A DNA stretch of 6,951 nucleotides from Bacteroidota bacterium. GTDB taxonomy: Bacteria; Bacteroidota; Bacteroidia; Chitinophagales; UBA10324. The stretch is taken from contig DMRR01000019.1 of NCBI GenBank assembly GCA_003455275.1, positions 790 through 7,740 of the forward strand, in the 5' to 3' direction. Positions within the stretch are counted from its first letter, which is position 1, and every line of letters begins with the position of its first letter. Below the pieces are notes generated by a model that searched no databases, had not been told where the DNA came from, and was given only the letters and a program-made list of their open reading frames with translations. This document shows, one piece after another, positions 1-5,843 of the stretch. Both the position numbers and the translations under genes were made by a program.

Positions 1-189
1 TCAGAAAAACGCTCTGAAGAAAGTTTGCTGGAAGATATTGGATTTGCGACTGAGACACTTGCAAAAATTCTTGTAGAACAAGGGAAATTTCAGAAGGCGA
101 TTTCGATGTATGAAACCCTTAGTTTGATATATCCCGACAAATCACTTTTATTTGCCCCCCTCATTAAAGAACTGAAAAAGAAAATTTAA
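1..189 (+). CDS. TPR-repeat protein, C-terminal 62 residues (5' end outside window)
   Basis: Frame 1 is open from the first base to a TAA at 187-189, so only the last 62 residues are seen. Residues 18-45 form a helix-turn-helix pair of TPR type, with the pattern ETLAKILVEQGKF-QKAI followed by a second helix and a P-D-K turn. TPR units are protein-protein interaction modules. From general knowledge, a TPR protein with this kind of ending (LSL-YP-KS-FA) commonly precedes secG in Bacteroidota, which supports the reading. The stop is four bases before the secG start, so the two are probably co-transcribed and may be translationally coupled. What the rest of the protein contains, and its partner, cannot be seen. 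Confidence 0.75.
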   Translation, partial: SEKRSEESLLEDIGFATETLAKILVEQGKFQKAISMYETLSLIYPDKSLLFAPLIKELKKKI

Positions 190-193
190 TTCC

Positions 194-550
194 ATGCTCG
201 AAATCATGATTATTGCCATTGTTATTGCCTGCATTTTATTGGTAGGTGTAGTACTAATTCAAAATCCAAAAGGTGGCGGTCTCAGCCAGGCATTTGGTGG
301 ATTTAATAACCAGTTAATGGGTGTTCAACGCACAACAGATTTTTTGGAAAAAGCAACCTGGTATCTGATGGGCGGAATTGCGGTTGTAAGCCTTGTTACC
401 GTTTTCTTTTTAAGTAAGGGCGGATCAACCACTCAAATTCAAAAATCAGCAATTGAAGGAGTGGCCATACCGGGAAACAATTCTACGCAATTGAACAATC
501 AGCAAAATGCTGTTCCGCTTGTAAACGACACTGCGAAAAAAGCTCAGTAG
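194..550 (+). CDS. secG: SecG, preprotein translocase subunit
   Basis: SecG is the small non-essential subunit of the SecYEG inner-membrane channel and assists SecA-driven export of unfolded proteins. The 118-residue product has the family layout: a first membrane helix at about residues 5-22, the conserved loop with Q-N-P-K-GGGL (23-30) and a GG-F-N segment, an R-T-T-DFLEK stretch leading into a second helix at about 55-74, then a polar tail rich in Asn and Gln (about 78-118) of the kind often seen in Bacteroidota. The ATG at 194 is four bases after the TPR stop; there is no clear Shine-Dalgarno sequence, which is normal in this phylum. An in-frame ATG at residue 5 is possible but would clip the first helix. 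It faces the EVE gene convergently, with only 17 bases between the stops. Confidence 0.93.
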   Translation: MLEIMIIAIVIACILLVGVVLIQNPKGGGLSQAFGGFNNQLMGVQRTTDFLEKATWYLMGGIAVVSLVTVFFLSKGGSTTQIQKSAIEGVAIPGNNSTQLNNQQNAVPLVNDTAKKAQ

Positions 551-555
551 TCTGT

Positions 556-580
556 TGGGATAATAAATTATTTCATCCCA
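556..580. terminator. Candidate two-way terminator hairpin between convergent genes
   Basis: TGGGAT at 556-561 pairs with ATCCCA at 575-580. Inside, AATA (562-565) can pair with TATT (569-572), leaving a three-base loop and a two-base bulge. It lies between the convergent stops of secG (550) and the EVE gene (568) and overlaps the last codons of the latter. Neither side has a strong U-run, so this is a modest candidate resting on structure and position only. Confidence 0.4.
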
Positions 581-978
581 CCCATTTCTATAATTTTCGA
601 AAATTCATTTTCAGTAACAGGCATCACTGAAAGTCTTCCAATTTTTATCAAGCCAATATTTGAAAGAGATTTTTCTTTTTTAATTTCATTGAGAGTCACC
701 ATTTTTTTGAAAGCTTTCAACGGTGATAATTCCACCGCTACCCAGGCATCTTCATCAGTAGTTGGGTCCTGAAAAAATTCTTTTGTCACTTTTACTATTC
801 CAACAACAGCCGTGTCCTTATTACTATGATAAAACAAAACCTGATCGCCCTTTTTCATTCCGCGCAAATGGTTACGGGCTGCATAACTTCGTACTCCAGT
901 CCAATCAGTTTTTTTATCTGCTATTATTTCCTTCCAACCATAAGTTTCAGGATCAGATTTTACAAGCCAATAGTTCAT
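568..978 (-). CDS. EVE-domain protein (PUA-like fold)
   Basis: The 136-residue protein is almost entirely one EVE domain, the PUA-like fold found in human thymocyte nuclear protein 1 and in many small bacterial proteins. Family marks visible in order: YWLVKSDPETY at the N-terminus, W26-T-GVR30, the Y-x-ARN-LR stretch (32-39), MKKGD-VLFYHS (41-52), VGI-KV (59-64), the DPT motif (71-73), and the R-LSV-PVTENEF ending (115-126). It is the short form, with a tight loop after DPT. EVE domains are known or predicted to bind modified bases in nucleic acids; the substrate here is unknown. No signal peptide, so cytoplasmic. The ATG starts nine bases after the DUF1573 stop, so the two are probably co-transcribed, although their functions have no obvious link. 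No restriction or modification gene is nearby. Confidence 0.9.
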   Translation of the reverse strand: MNYWLVKSDPETYGWKEIIADKKTDWTGVRSYAARNHLRGMKKGDQVLFYHSNKDTAVVGIVKVTKEFFQDPTTDEDAWVAVELSPLKAFKKMVTLNEIKKEKSLSNIGLIKIGRLSVMPVTENEFSKIIEMGGMK

Positions 979-987
979 TAAACCAAA

Positions 988-1395
988 TTATTTATTTGAG
1001 ATAAAAAAAACTTCTCCTTTTAAAATCAAATCCATTTCGCCTTCATAAGCATTGGTATATAAAAAAATTCTCTTATCGAATTTCCCTACAATCCTCGCAT
1101 CGAATGTGGCTTTAACAAAACCATTTCCGCCTGGAGGTATTTCATCTTTTGTGTAATCAACCAAGGTGCAGTTGCATGTTGGTTCAGCCTTAGTGATAAG
1201 AAGTGGCGCATCTCCGGTATTCTTTATTTCAAATGTTACGGTCGCCGGTACATTGAATGGAATTTTTCCAAATGAATAAGAGTTGGTTTCAATCCAAAGT
1301 TTCGGAGCCGGCTTTCCATCCGTTCCAGACCCTAATTCAATCTGCGAATAAGAATAAGATGATATAAACAGAAGTAGAACAATTATACTTTTCAT
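988..1395 (-). CDS. Exported DUF1573 protein
   Basis: This is a 135-residue protein with a Sec signal peptide (about residues 1-17, hydrophobic core IIVLLLFIS, likely cut near SYSQ). There is no lipobox Cys, so the mature form is probably periplasmic or secreted. The rest matches the DUF1573 family, a single Ig-like beta-sandwich widespread in Bacteroidota: SFGKIPF (41-47), V-FEIKNTGDAPLLI (53-67), C74-N-C76-T, an IPPGG turn (86-90), V-ATFDA--VGKF-KRI (94-110), YTNA (113-116) and the LKGEV ending (125-129). The usual motif is CGCT; here it is CNCT, with both cysteines kept. The biochemical role of the family is not established. It is the first gene of a probable two-gene unit with the EVE gene, and a promoter-like sequence lies directly upstream. 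Confidence 0.88.
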   Translation of the reverse strand: MKSIIVLLLFISSYSYSQIELGSGTDGKPAPKLWIETNSYSFGKIPFNVPATVTFEIKNTGDAPLLITKAEPTCNCTLVDYTKDEIPPGGNGFVKATFDARIVGKFDKRIFLYTNAYEGEMDLILKGEVFFISNK

Positions 1396-1409
1396 CAGAA
1401 AATTTTGAA

Positions 1410-1440
1410 TAAAAATATTTTAAAACTAATAGTTTCCAAA
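1410..1440 (-). promoter_or_regulatory. Candidate Bacteroidota-type promoter for the DUF1573-EVE unit
   Basis: On the minus strand, TTTG (1440-1437) is followed after 19 bases by TATTTTTA (1417-1410), which matches the Bacteroidota consensus TAnnTTTG at every fixed position except the last. The DUF1573 ATG begins 15 bases downstream, so the leader would be very short. The surroundings are AT-rich, so a chance match is possible. Confidence 0.42.
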
Positions 1441-1453
1441 TAAAAATCCTGAA

Positions 1454-1468
1454 AAGGAATTATTCCTT
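1454..1468 (-). terminator. Candidate weak terminator after the cupredoxin gene
   Basis: AAGGAA (1454-1459) and TTCCTT (1463-1468) form a perfect 6-bp stem with a three-base loop that contains the cupredoxin stop codon. On the minus strand a T-rich but interrupted stretch follows. The stem is short and mostly A-T, so termination would be weak. It sits just upstream of the DUF1573 promoter candidate. Confidence 0.32.
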
Positions 1469-2047
1469 AATAACTCTGACTACTTTCACTAATTCTGTTT
1501 CTGTTCGAATAGCTACAAAATACAATCCGTTATAAAGACCGGAAAGGTCTACTGTATTGGTAGCATTTGCCATAAGATTTACTTTCATTATTGGTTGTCC
1601 AACTGCATTCCGGATTTCAAGAAAACAATTTTCATTTCCCTGCGGAAGTGTGATCTTGAGAAAACCTTTTGTTACAGTTGGAAAAATATTAATCTCTTCT
1701 TTTTCTCCGGATGGTGAATTGATACCTGATGCACCTGCCGCTATTATTTGGCCGTTAAAACCATGAACCGAACACTGAAAATTGTAAGTTCCTTCAAAAG
1801 CGATGACATAAGAAAACGAGGAGCCGGTTGAATTGCTGAAAGAACTTGCACCTGAAGGAACAGAAATGGATATTAATGGATGAAAAGAAAAATCTCCCTG
1901 CCAGGTTATTGTATCTCCAACATTTGCATTTATCTGACTGGGAGAATAAGCCATTCCAATACTACCGCCGAATTGAACAATATGATTGGTGGCAAATACC
2001 TGAGAGAGGGAAAGAACAAGAAGCAAAAGTGTAATTCTGATTTTCAT
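1460..2047 (-). CDS. Exported cupredoxin-domain protein with T9SS type A sorting domain
   Basis: The 195-residue protein has three parts. Residues 1-19 are a Sec signal peptide. About 21-106 is a plastocyanin/azurin-like cupredoxin: the strand before G44-D45-T-I-T-W, His56 in FSFHP, and the copper loop Y-N-F-Q-C92-S-V-H95-G-F-N-G-Q100. His56, Cys92 and His95 are the expected type 1 copper ligands. The axial position eight residues after Cys92, Met in plastocyanin, is Gln here. About 119-195 matches a T9SS type A C-terminal domain (INIFPT--KG-L-I, then DLSGLYNGLYFVAI and a V-K-V-V-VIKE end), predicting export across the outer membrane and surface attachment or release. Electron transfer or copper binding outside the cell is inferred from the family. 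No redox partner is adjacent. The upstream gap (2048-2145) has only a weak TAGTTTAG promoter-like box. Confidence 0.87.
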   Translation of the reverse strand: MKIRITLLLLVLSLSQVFATNHIVQFGGSIGMAYSPSQINANVGDTITWQGDFSFHPLISISVPSGASSFSNSTGSSFSYVIAFEGTYNFQCSVHGFNGQIIAAGASGINSPSGEKEEINIFPTVTKGFLKITLPQGNENCFLEIRNAVGQPIMKVNLMANATNTVDLSGLYNGLYFVAIRTETELVKVVRVIKE

Positions 2048-2089
2048 GTTCGTAGAATTTATTTTCTAAACTATTAAAAATTATTTTGA

Positions 2090-2107
2090 TGAAAAAACTT
2101 TTTTTCA
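2090..2107. repeat. A/T-rich perfect inverted repeat in the gap before the cupredoxin gene
   Basis: TGAAAAAA (2090-2097) and TTTTTTCA (2100-2107) are perfect inverted copies separated by two bases. In RNA from the minus strand this would fold as an A-U hairpin 39 bases after the stop of the type B surface-protein gene, so it could help end that transcript. It may equally be a bent A-tract near the cupredoxin promoter. No GC-rich stem is present, so its function is uncertain. Confidence 0.35.
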
Positions 2108-2145
2108 CTTCCAACAATTAGACCGAAGACAATAATTGATTAGGA

Positions 2146-3786
2146 TTATCTAAGAAGAGTGATATTTCCCTGAAAAAAATCGGTATATGTATTTACAAAA
2201 TCTGTCTTTGAATAATTAATAGTATATGTAAAAACATCAACTGAAAGATTTTTACCTAAAAATTTTCCATCCCAAACTCCGTCGGGATCATCTGTTTCAA
2301 AAACTTGTTGTCCCCAGCGATTGTAGATGTGCAAATGGAAATCAGTTATCAGGCAATCATGAAACACATGAAAATAATCGTTATGTCCGTCGCCGTTTGG
2401 GCTAAAGGCTGTAGGAATGTGAATGCATTCATTACAGTCTTGATAATAAACAGTAAAATCATCTGACAGAGTTCCGCATGAATTGGAAACAGAAACTTCG
2501 TAATAACCTTCCTGCTTCACCATGTAAGTTGAATCAGTGCTGCCATTATTCCATAGATAGACACCTTCAGGTTGTGAGACATTTAAATGAATAGAATCTC
2601 CCCTGCACAAAAGCGAGTCACCAATATTTAAATCGAGGTTAAGCGTGAGCTTCTTAACATTTAATGTATCAATGTAAGTACTGCAGAAATTATGAATTCT
2701 CACCCAATAAAGCCCAGAGGTATCAATTGTATAAAGAGGTGAGGTTGTGCCATCCTGCCACAAATAATCCGCGCCGGGAAAAGAGGCATCAAAATTCAAA
2801 ACCTCATCATTACAAATTAAAGTATCATCAGTTGTAAATAATCCATATGAATAGGAAAGGTTGGTTACATGCATTGTATCGCTTGCAACACCACACGAAT
2901 TGGATATACTTACCCAAACAGTTCCTCCTGAAGAGATAATATTAAACGGAGTGGTAGACCCGTCACTCCATTCGTATAAACAATCATTGCAAGTTGGAAT
3001 TAATTCATTAAGAAAAAAAGTCTGAGTGCCGCAAAGCACCGTGTCGGCCGGGCCGATTTCTACAGAAGGCGGAGATGAGTAACTTACATTACAGTAATAA
3101 TTGCCAACCCCACAAACATTACTAACTTGAACTAAATAAGAACCCGGTTGATTTACGATTATTGAGTCGGTTGTTTCTCCGGTTGACCATTGATATTGAT
3201 TAGTAACTGGGCCTGCATTTAATGTAATGGAATCGGATATTGAACATAGATAGGCTAAAGGAGGAAGAACCGCACCGGGTGGAGAAAGAAAAAAAATTGT
3301 TCCGGTGTCTGCTCCAGACCCGCACATATTTGAAACCTGAACCCAATAGGTTCCTGGTTGATTATAAGTAATTCCCTGCGTAGTTGCTCCTGTATTCCAT
3401 AAGTAAGTATCTCCGTAGGGATAATTTGCATTCAAACCATAAGTTCCAACACAAAGCGTCACATTATCTAATAAGGTGGGGTTTGGAATTCCAATAACGA
3501 GAACTGATTTAATAATCGAATCCATCCCTGATATAGAATAAAAAAATAATTTCACAGTATAAATCCCTTCACTATTATAAGTGTAAGTTGGGTTAAACAC
3601 ATTTGAAGTATCTCCGGGAAAAAAATCACCAAAGTCCCAATGAACAGCGGTTACACCAAACGGGTTTAGAATTGTAAAATGAGTGGGAGTATTAGCGCAT
3701 ACAGTGTCAGCAATAAAATTTGGGCCGGCATAAGCGGAAACTGATCTGAACAAAAAAAAGAGAACAATTATGTAAAGTCTATTCAA
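2146..3786 (-). CDS. Cell-surface protein: PKD domain, five Ig-like repeats, T9SS type B (gliding-motility-type) C-terminal domain
   Basis: The 546-residue product starts with a signal peptide (1-20, cut near AYA-G). A PKD domain follows at about 22-100, marked by VHWDFGD (48-54) and the T-Y--EG-YTV-L strand. Then come five Ig-like units at about 108-440, each opening with a Cys, carrying Y-L/Q/E-W--G-T/S-T in the middle, and closing with G-Y-V--SN-CG. Residues about 453-546 are the gliding-motility-associated, type B T9SS sorting domain: IPTAFSPNGDG-ND, F-L-IYNRWGQQVFET, DGVWDGK. Such proteins are exported by T9SS and held at or released from the surface; adhesion or extracellular-matrix roles are typical guesses, but the ligand is unknown. 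The start is TTG at 3786-3784: no ATG lies between it and the upstream in-frame TAA (3816-3814), and the next in-frame ATG (residue 88) would remove the signal peptide. It is flanked by gaps of 89 and 98 bases, so it may be transcribed alone. Confidence 0.9.
   Translation of the reverse strand: MNRLYIIVLFFLFRSVSAYAGPNFIADTVCANTPTHFTILNPFGVTAVHWDFGDFFPGDTSNVFNPTYTYNSEGIYTVKLFFYSISGMDSIIKSVLVIGIPNPTLLDNVTLCVGTYGLNANYPYGDTYLWNTGATTQGITYNQPGTYWVQVSNMCGSGADTGTIFFLSPPGAVLPPLAYLCSISDSITLNAGPVTNQYQWSTGETTDSIIVNQPGSYLVQVSNVCGVGNYYCNVSYSSPPSVEIGPADTVLCGTQTFFLNELIPTCNDCLYEWSDGSTTPFNIISSGGTVWVSISNSCGVASDTMHVTNLSYSYGLFTTDDTLICNDEVLNFDASFPGADYLWQDGTTSPLYTIDTSGLYWVRIHNFCSTYIDTLNVKKLTLNLDLNIGDSLLCRGDSIHLNVSQPEGVYLWNNGSTDSTYMVKQEGYYEVSVSNSCGTLSDDFTVYYQDCNECIHIPTAFSPNGDGHNDYFHVFHDCLITDFHLHIYNRWGQQVFETDDPDGVWDGKFLGKNLSVDVFTYTINYSKTDFVNTYTDFFQGNITLLR
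2467..3465 (-). repeat. Five tandem Ig-like coding repeats (about 69-73 residues each)
   Basis: Within the T9SS type B protein, five units share first Cys, central Trp and closing Cys. First cysteines are at residues 112, 181, 252, 325 and 394, Trp at 130, 200, 273, 343 and 412, and closing cysteines at 155, 225, 298, 368 and 437. The Cys-to-Cys distance is 43-46 residues in every unit, which suggests one disulfide per unit. Units 1 and 2 are closest (NQPG-Y-VQVSN-CG in both). The repeats have diverged at the DNA level. Confidence 0.8.
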
Positions 3787-3808
3787 GTCCGGGATTAATA
3801 GTTGCGTG

Positions 3809-3838
3809 TAAATTTATCTTGAGAACTTACAAATCAAT
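3809..3838 (-). promoter_or_regulatory. Candidate Bacteroidota-type promoter for the type B surface-protein gene
   Basis: On the minus strand, ATTG (3838-3835, one mismatch to TTTG) is followed after 18 bases by TAAATTTA (3816-3809), which misses TAnnTTTG only in the last base. The TTG start codon lies 22 bases beyond the box. A perfect TTTG also occurs between the two elements, but only 13 bases from the box, which is too close. Confidence 0.35.
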
Positions 3839-3859
3839 CTGACGATCTTAACCGTGTTG

Positions 3860-3895
3860 AAAAAAAATTCCGTATTCAATCCTGAATAGCAGGAT
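3860..3895 (-). terminator. Candidate terminator of the response-regulator gene
   Basis: ATCCTG (3879-3884) and CAGGAT (3890-3895) form a perfect 6-bp stem with a five-base loop over the last codons of the receiver gene. Read on the minus strand, it is followed 11 bases later by eight consecutive T (3867-3860). The gap before the T-run is longer than in a standard intrinsic terminator, so efficiency is uncertain. Confidence 0.38.
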
Positions 3896-4307
3896 CTGAC
3901 AGAGAGAAAATATTTTTAATGGTCGCATAATTCAATGGCTTGGTGTAAAACTGTTTTATTGAAGAATACTCTTTTGCCCTGGCAATATCAAGCGGATCAA
4001 TAGAAGAAGAAAGAATAAATAATGAAAATTTGCTTCGTAATTCGTTTGAGAACTTGGTGAATCGTTCCATAAATCCCCATCCATTAAGAACCGGCATGTT
4101 TAAGTCGAGAAGCAAAATCTGTTCGCCTCCGTTTTCAATTTCTTTAGAATCATCTTCCATCCATTCGATAGCTGCTAATCCATTCTGGAAAATACGAAAC
4201 TCAATATTCGGAATTGTTCGAGTCAGTACCATTTTACAAATCTGAATATTTACCGGGTCATCATCAACCAGTACAATTTTCTTATGCGAATCACCATTCA
4301 ATAGCAT
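3876..4307 (-). CDS. Single-domain response regulator (CheY-like receiver)
   Basis: The 143-residue protein is one receiver domain with no output domain. The key residues are all present: the acidic cluster D15-D16-D17 in VLVDDDP, the phospho-acceptor Asp68 in LLLDLNMPVLNGWGF, the switch Ser100/Ser101 in ILSSS, and Lys123 in YTKPL. The LNMP--NGW start of the post-Asp loop and the SSSIDP-DI--AK-Y segment are typical of a large Bacteroidota group of lone receivers. Such proteins act as phospho-relay intermediates or signal by binding a partner. No histidine kinase is adjacent, so the partner must be encoded elsewhere. The ATG at 4307 is preferred; the nearby ATG at 4312 is in another frame. No signal peptide, so cytoplasmic. 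The gap to the upstream peptidase gene is 112 bases, and only a poor promoter match (TATTTTAA) is seen there. Confidence 0.92.
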   Translation of the reverse strand: MLLNGDSHKKIVLVDDDPVNIQICKMVLTRTIPNIEFRIFQNGLAAIEWMEDDSKEIENGGEQILLLDLNMPVLNGWGFMERFTKFSNELRSKFSLFILSSSIDPLDIARAKEYSSIKQFYTKPLNYATIKNIFSLSDPAIQD

Positions 4308-4419
4308 TTCATGAAATTGTGCCTTTAAAATAAATGAAAAGATTGCTCAAAGTCAAGAGCGACGCAGCCGAGTAGAAAAAATCAGTAGTCAGAACTGTAA
4401 AAATTCCAGTTGTAATTCG

Positions 4420-5700
4420 TTACTGTAAACCATCTATGAATTTCTTGAGCAGAATTTCCAGATCGTTGAATTTTGTTAATGGCAATGTTTCAGCGCGGTC
4501 GTACACATCATGATAGGCACTGATTCCACCAAGTGTATAAATAAAAAAATCAGGAACACCTTTCAGGTAAAATGGATAGTGATCGCTGTTTGCTGCCTTG
4601 CCCCGGGATTGAACACTTTTGAGAAGATGATTTTCATCGTTTAAATTTTGTAACAACGAAAACTGGTTTGGAAATTCGGTAGCGTTTACCACTTTAATTC
4701 CCTCCTCTCCTGTTCCAACAATATCCATGTTGATCAGAAATTTTATTTTATTCAAATTTATCAGAGGGTACTGGGCAAAAAATTGCGAACCTATTAACCC
4801 AGCCTCTTCTCCACTGAAAGCAATAAACACAATTGTGTAATCGGGTTGATTTTGCTTCTGGGCATAATAGCGGCAAAGAGTAAGCAGCATTGAAGTTCCA
4901 CTGGCATTGTCATTCGCTCCGGGGAAATAAACTGAATTCCCCATTTCTCCAAGATGATCATAATGCGCAGTTAGTACAATGAAAGAATCGGGCATTCTTT
5001 TTCCTTTCACATACCCGATTATATTCTGGGTCATTACATGTATTATTTTGTTTTGAATGTTGATGACCGCTTCACTTTTTGTAACAGGAAAAGATTTTTT
5101 CAAGACGATTAAATGAAAAAACGGAGAAGCTGTTTCAGAAACATCCATTGTAAGTTTTACCGAATTCAATTCAATATAACCGGCAGCACCGAAACATTTT
5201 TTTTCCTCAATTATTTTCAATAAGGATTTAACTCCACCTCCAACCAAGGTACTATCATCAATCACTAATAAATCTTTTTTTGAAACTGAATGGTAACTCC
5301 AATCTCCGAGCGAATTTTTTGAAGCGATCGATTCAATTTTCACCAGCCGGTATTTTCCTTTCAATCCCTTGCTTTCACCGGAAATGATATAATCCTTTCC
5401 CGCATCCAGCATTTTTCCATCAATTGAAAATTGCATCAAGCCCGAAAAAGAATTTAAGTCGAATGCAAATGGCTGGTAGTACCCACCTTGGTAACTCTCC
5501 AGTTTATTTTCAAAAAACATATTGGCGATATAGCGAGCAGCTTTATTATTTCCATCATGGGTGTATCCGCGGCCCAGAAATGTTTTTGATGTCAGCGTGT
5601 CAATTATCCGATGAGCGAATAAGCTGTCTTGAGCGTGGGAATTTCTCAAAAACAGTAAAATGAATAGTGAAACAAAAAACAAATGTTGTTTGTATTTCAT
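4420..5700 (-). CDS. Exported M28-family zinc aminopeptidase
   Basis: With the start at 5700 the product is 426 residues and begins with a clear signal peptide (1-23, MKYKQH then a long hydrophobic core, cut near SHA-QD). The C-terminal half is a complete M28 di-zinc catalytic domain: His246 and Asp248 in TAHYDHLG, bridging Asp264 in GANDNASG, catalytic Glu298 and zinc ligand Glu299 in SGEEAGLIGS, Asp326 in NMDIVG, and His397 in AYHDVYD, plus SDHYPF (372-377). All expected ligands are intact, so it should be active, releasing N-terminal amino acids or related groups in the periplasm or outside the cell. About 85-220 is a less conserved stretch that may be a PA-like insert. The frame stays open to an ATG at 5829, but that adds 43 polar residues before the signal peptide and leaves only 14 bases to the divergent gene, so 5700 is preferred. 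Confidence 0.9.
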   Translation of the reverse strand: MKYKQHLFFVSLFILLFLRNSHAQDSLFAHRIIDTLTSKTFLGRGYTHDGNNKAARYIANMFFENKLESYQGGYYQPFAFDLNSFSGLMQFSIDGKMLDAGKDYIISGESKGLKGKYRLVKIESIASKNSLGDWSYHSVSKKDLLVIDDSTLVGGGVKSLLKIIEEKKCFGAAGYIELNSVKLTMDVSETASPFFHLIVLKKSFPVTKSEAVINIQNKIIHVMTQNIIGYVKGKRMPDSFIVLTAHYDHLGEMGNSVYFPGANDNASGTSMLLTLCRYYAQKQNQPDYTIVFIAFSGEEAGLIGSQFFAQYPLINLNKIKFLINMDIVGTGEEGIKVVNATEFPNQFSLLQNLNDENHLLKSVQSRGKAANSDHYPFYLKGVPDFFIYTLGGISAYHDVYDRAETLPLTKFNDLEILLKKFIDGLQ

Positions 5701-5843
5701 TGAATGAAATTTTTTACCGTGTAAGTATATCCAATTAAGTGATGCATTTATTTCTTGATTTATGTCAAGCGCTGCAGATAATCTGCTGCTGAGTTTTGTT
5801 CTGTCAAAAACAAATTCATTTCTAAACACAAAAAAAAATTACA
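5701..5843. promoter_or_regulatory. Divergent intergenic control region with two small inverted repeats
   Basis: These 143 bases separate the divergent starts of the peptidase and the CsgG-like gene, so both promoters should lie here. I see no convincing TTTG-N19-TAnnTTTG pair on either strand. Two symmetric sites are present: GCAGAT-A-ATCTGC at 5774-5786, and TTTGTT (5795-5800) with AACAAA (5809-5814) across eight bases. Either could be an operator or a hairpin. An A-run (5830-5838) just before the + strand ATG stands in for a Shine-Dalgarno sequence. Confidence 0.45.
5774..5786. repeat. 13-bp palindrome in the divergent promoter region, possible operator
   Basis: GCAGAT and ATCTGC are perfect inverted halves around a single central A. 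It is the most GC-balanced symmetric site in this AT-rich gap and lies 58 bases from the + strand start and 74 from the - strand start. No known regulator site is recognised. Confidence 0.35.

Noticed and set aside
762..1004. 80-codon open frame on the + strand
   Set aside because: It lies opposite the EVE gene, which has clear family motifs; the translation has no recognisable domain.
1557..1766. 69-codon + strand frame opposite the cupredoxin gene
   Set aside because: Antisense shadow of a gene with a well-supported product; composition is not protein-like.
1846..2077. Two overlapping short + strand frames (1846-2034 and 1880-2077)
   Set aside because: Both are antisense to the cupredoxin signal peptide and first strands; no motif or start context.
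4030..4245. 71-codon + strand frame
   Set aside because: Antisense shadow of the receiver gene, whose phosphorylation residues are all intact.
4393..4411. AACTG / CAGTT inverted repeat after the peptidase gene as a terminator
   Set aside because: Only a 5-bp stem with a nine-base loop and no T-run directly after it on the minus strand.
5424..5663. 79-codon + strand frame
   Set aside because: Antisense to the peptidase gene; no domain or start signal.
5764..5769. TTGACA on the minus strand as a sigma-70 -35 box for the peptidase
   Set aside because: No TATAAT-like or TAnnTTTG-like element at a proper distance, and TTGACA is not the usual Bacteroidota -33 signal.
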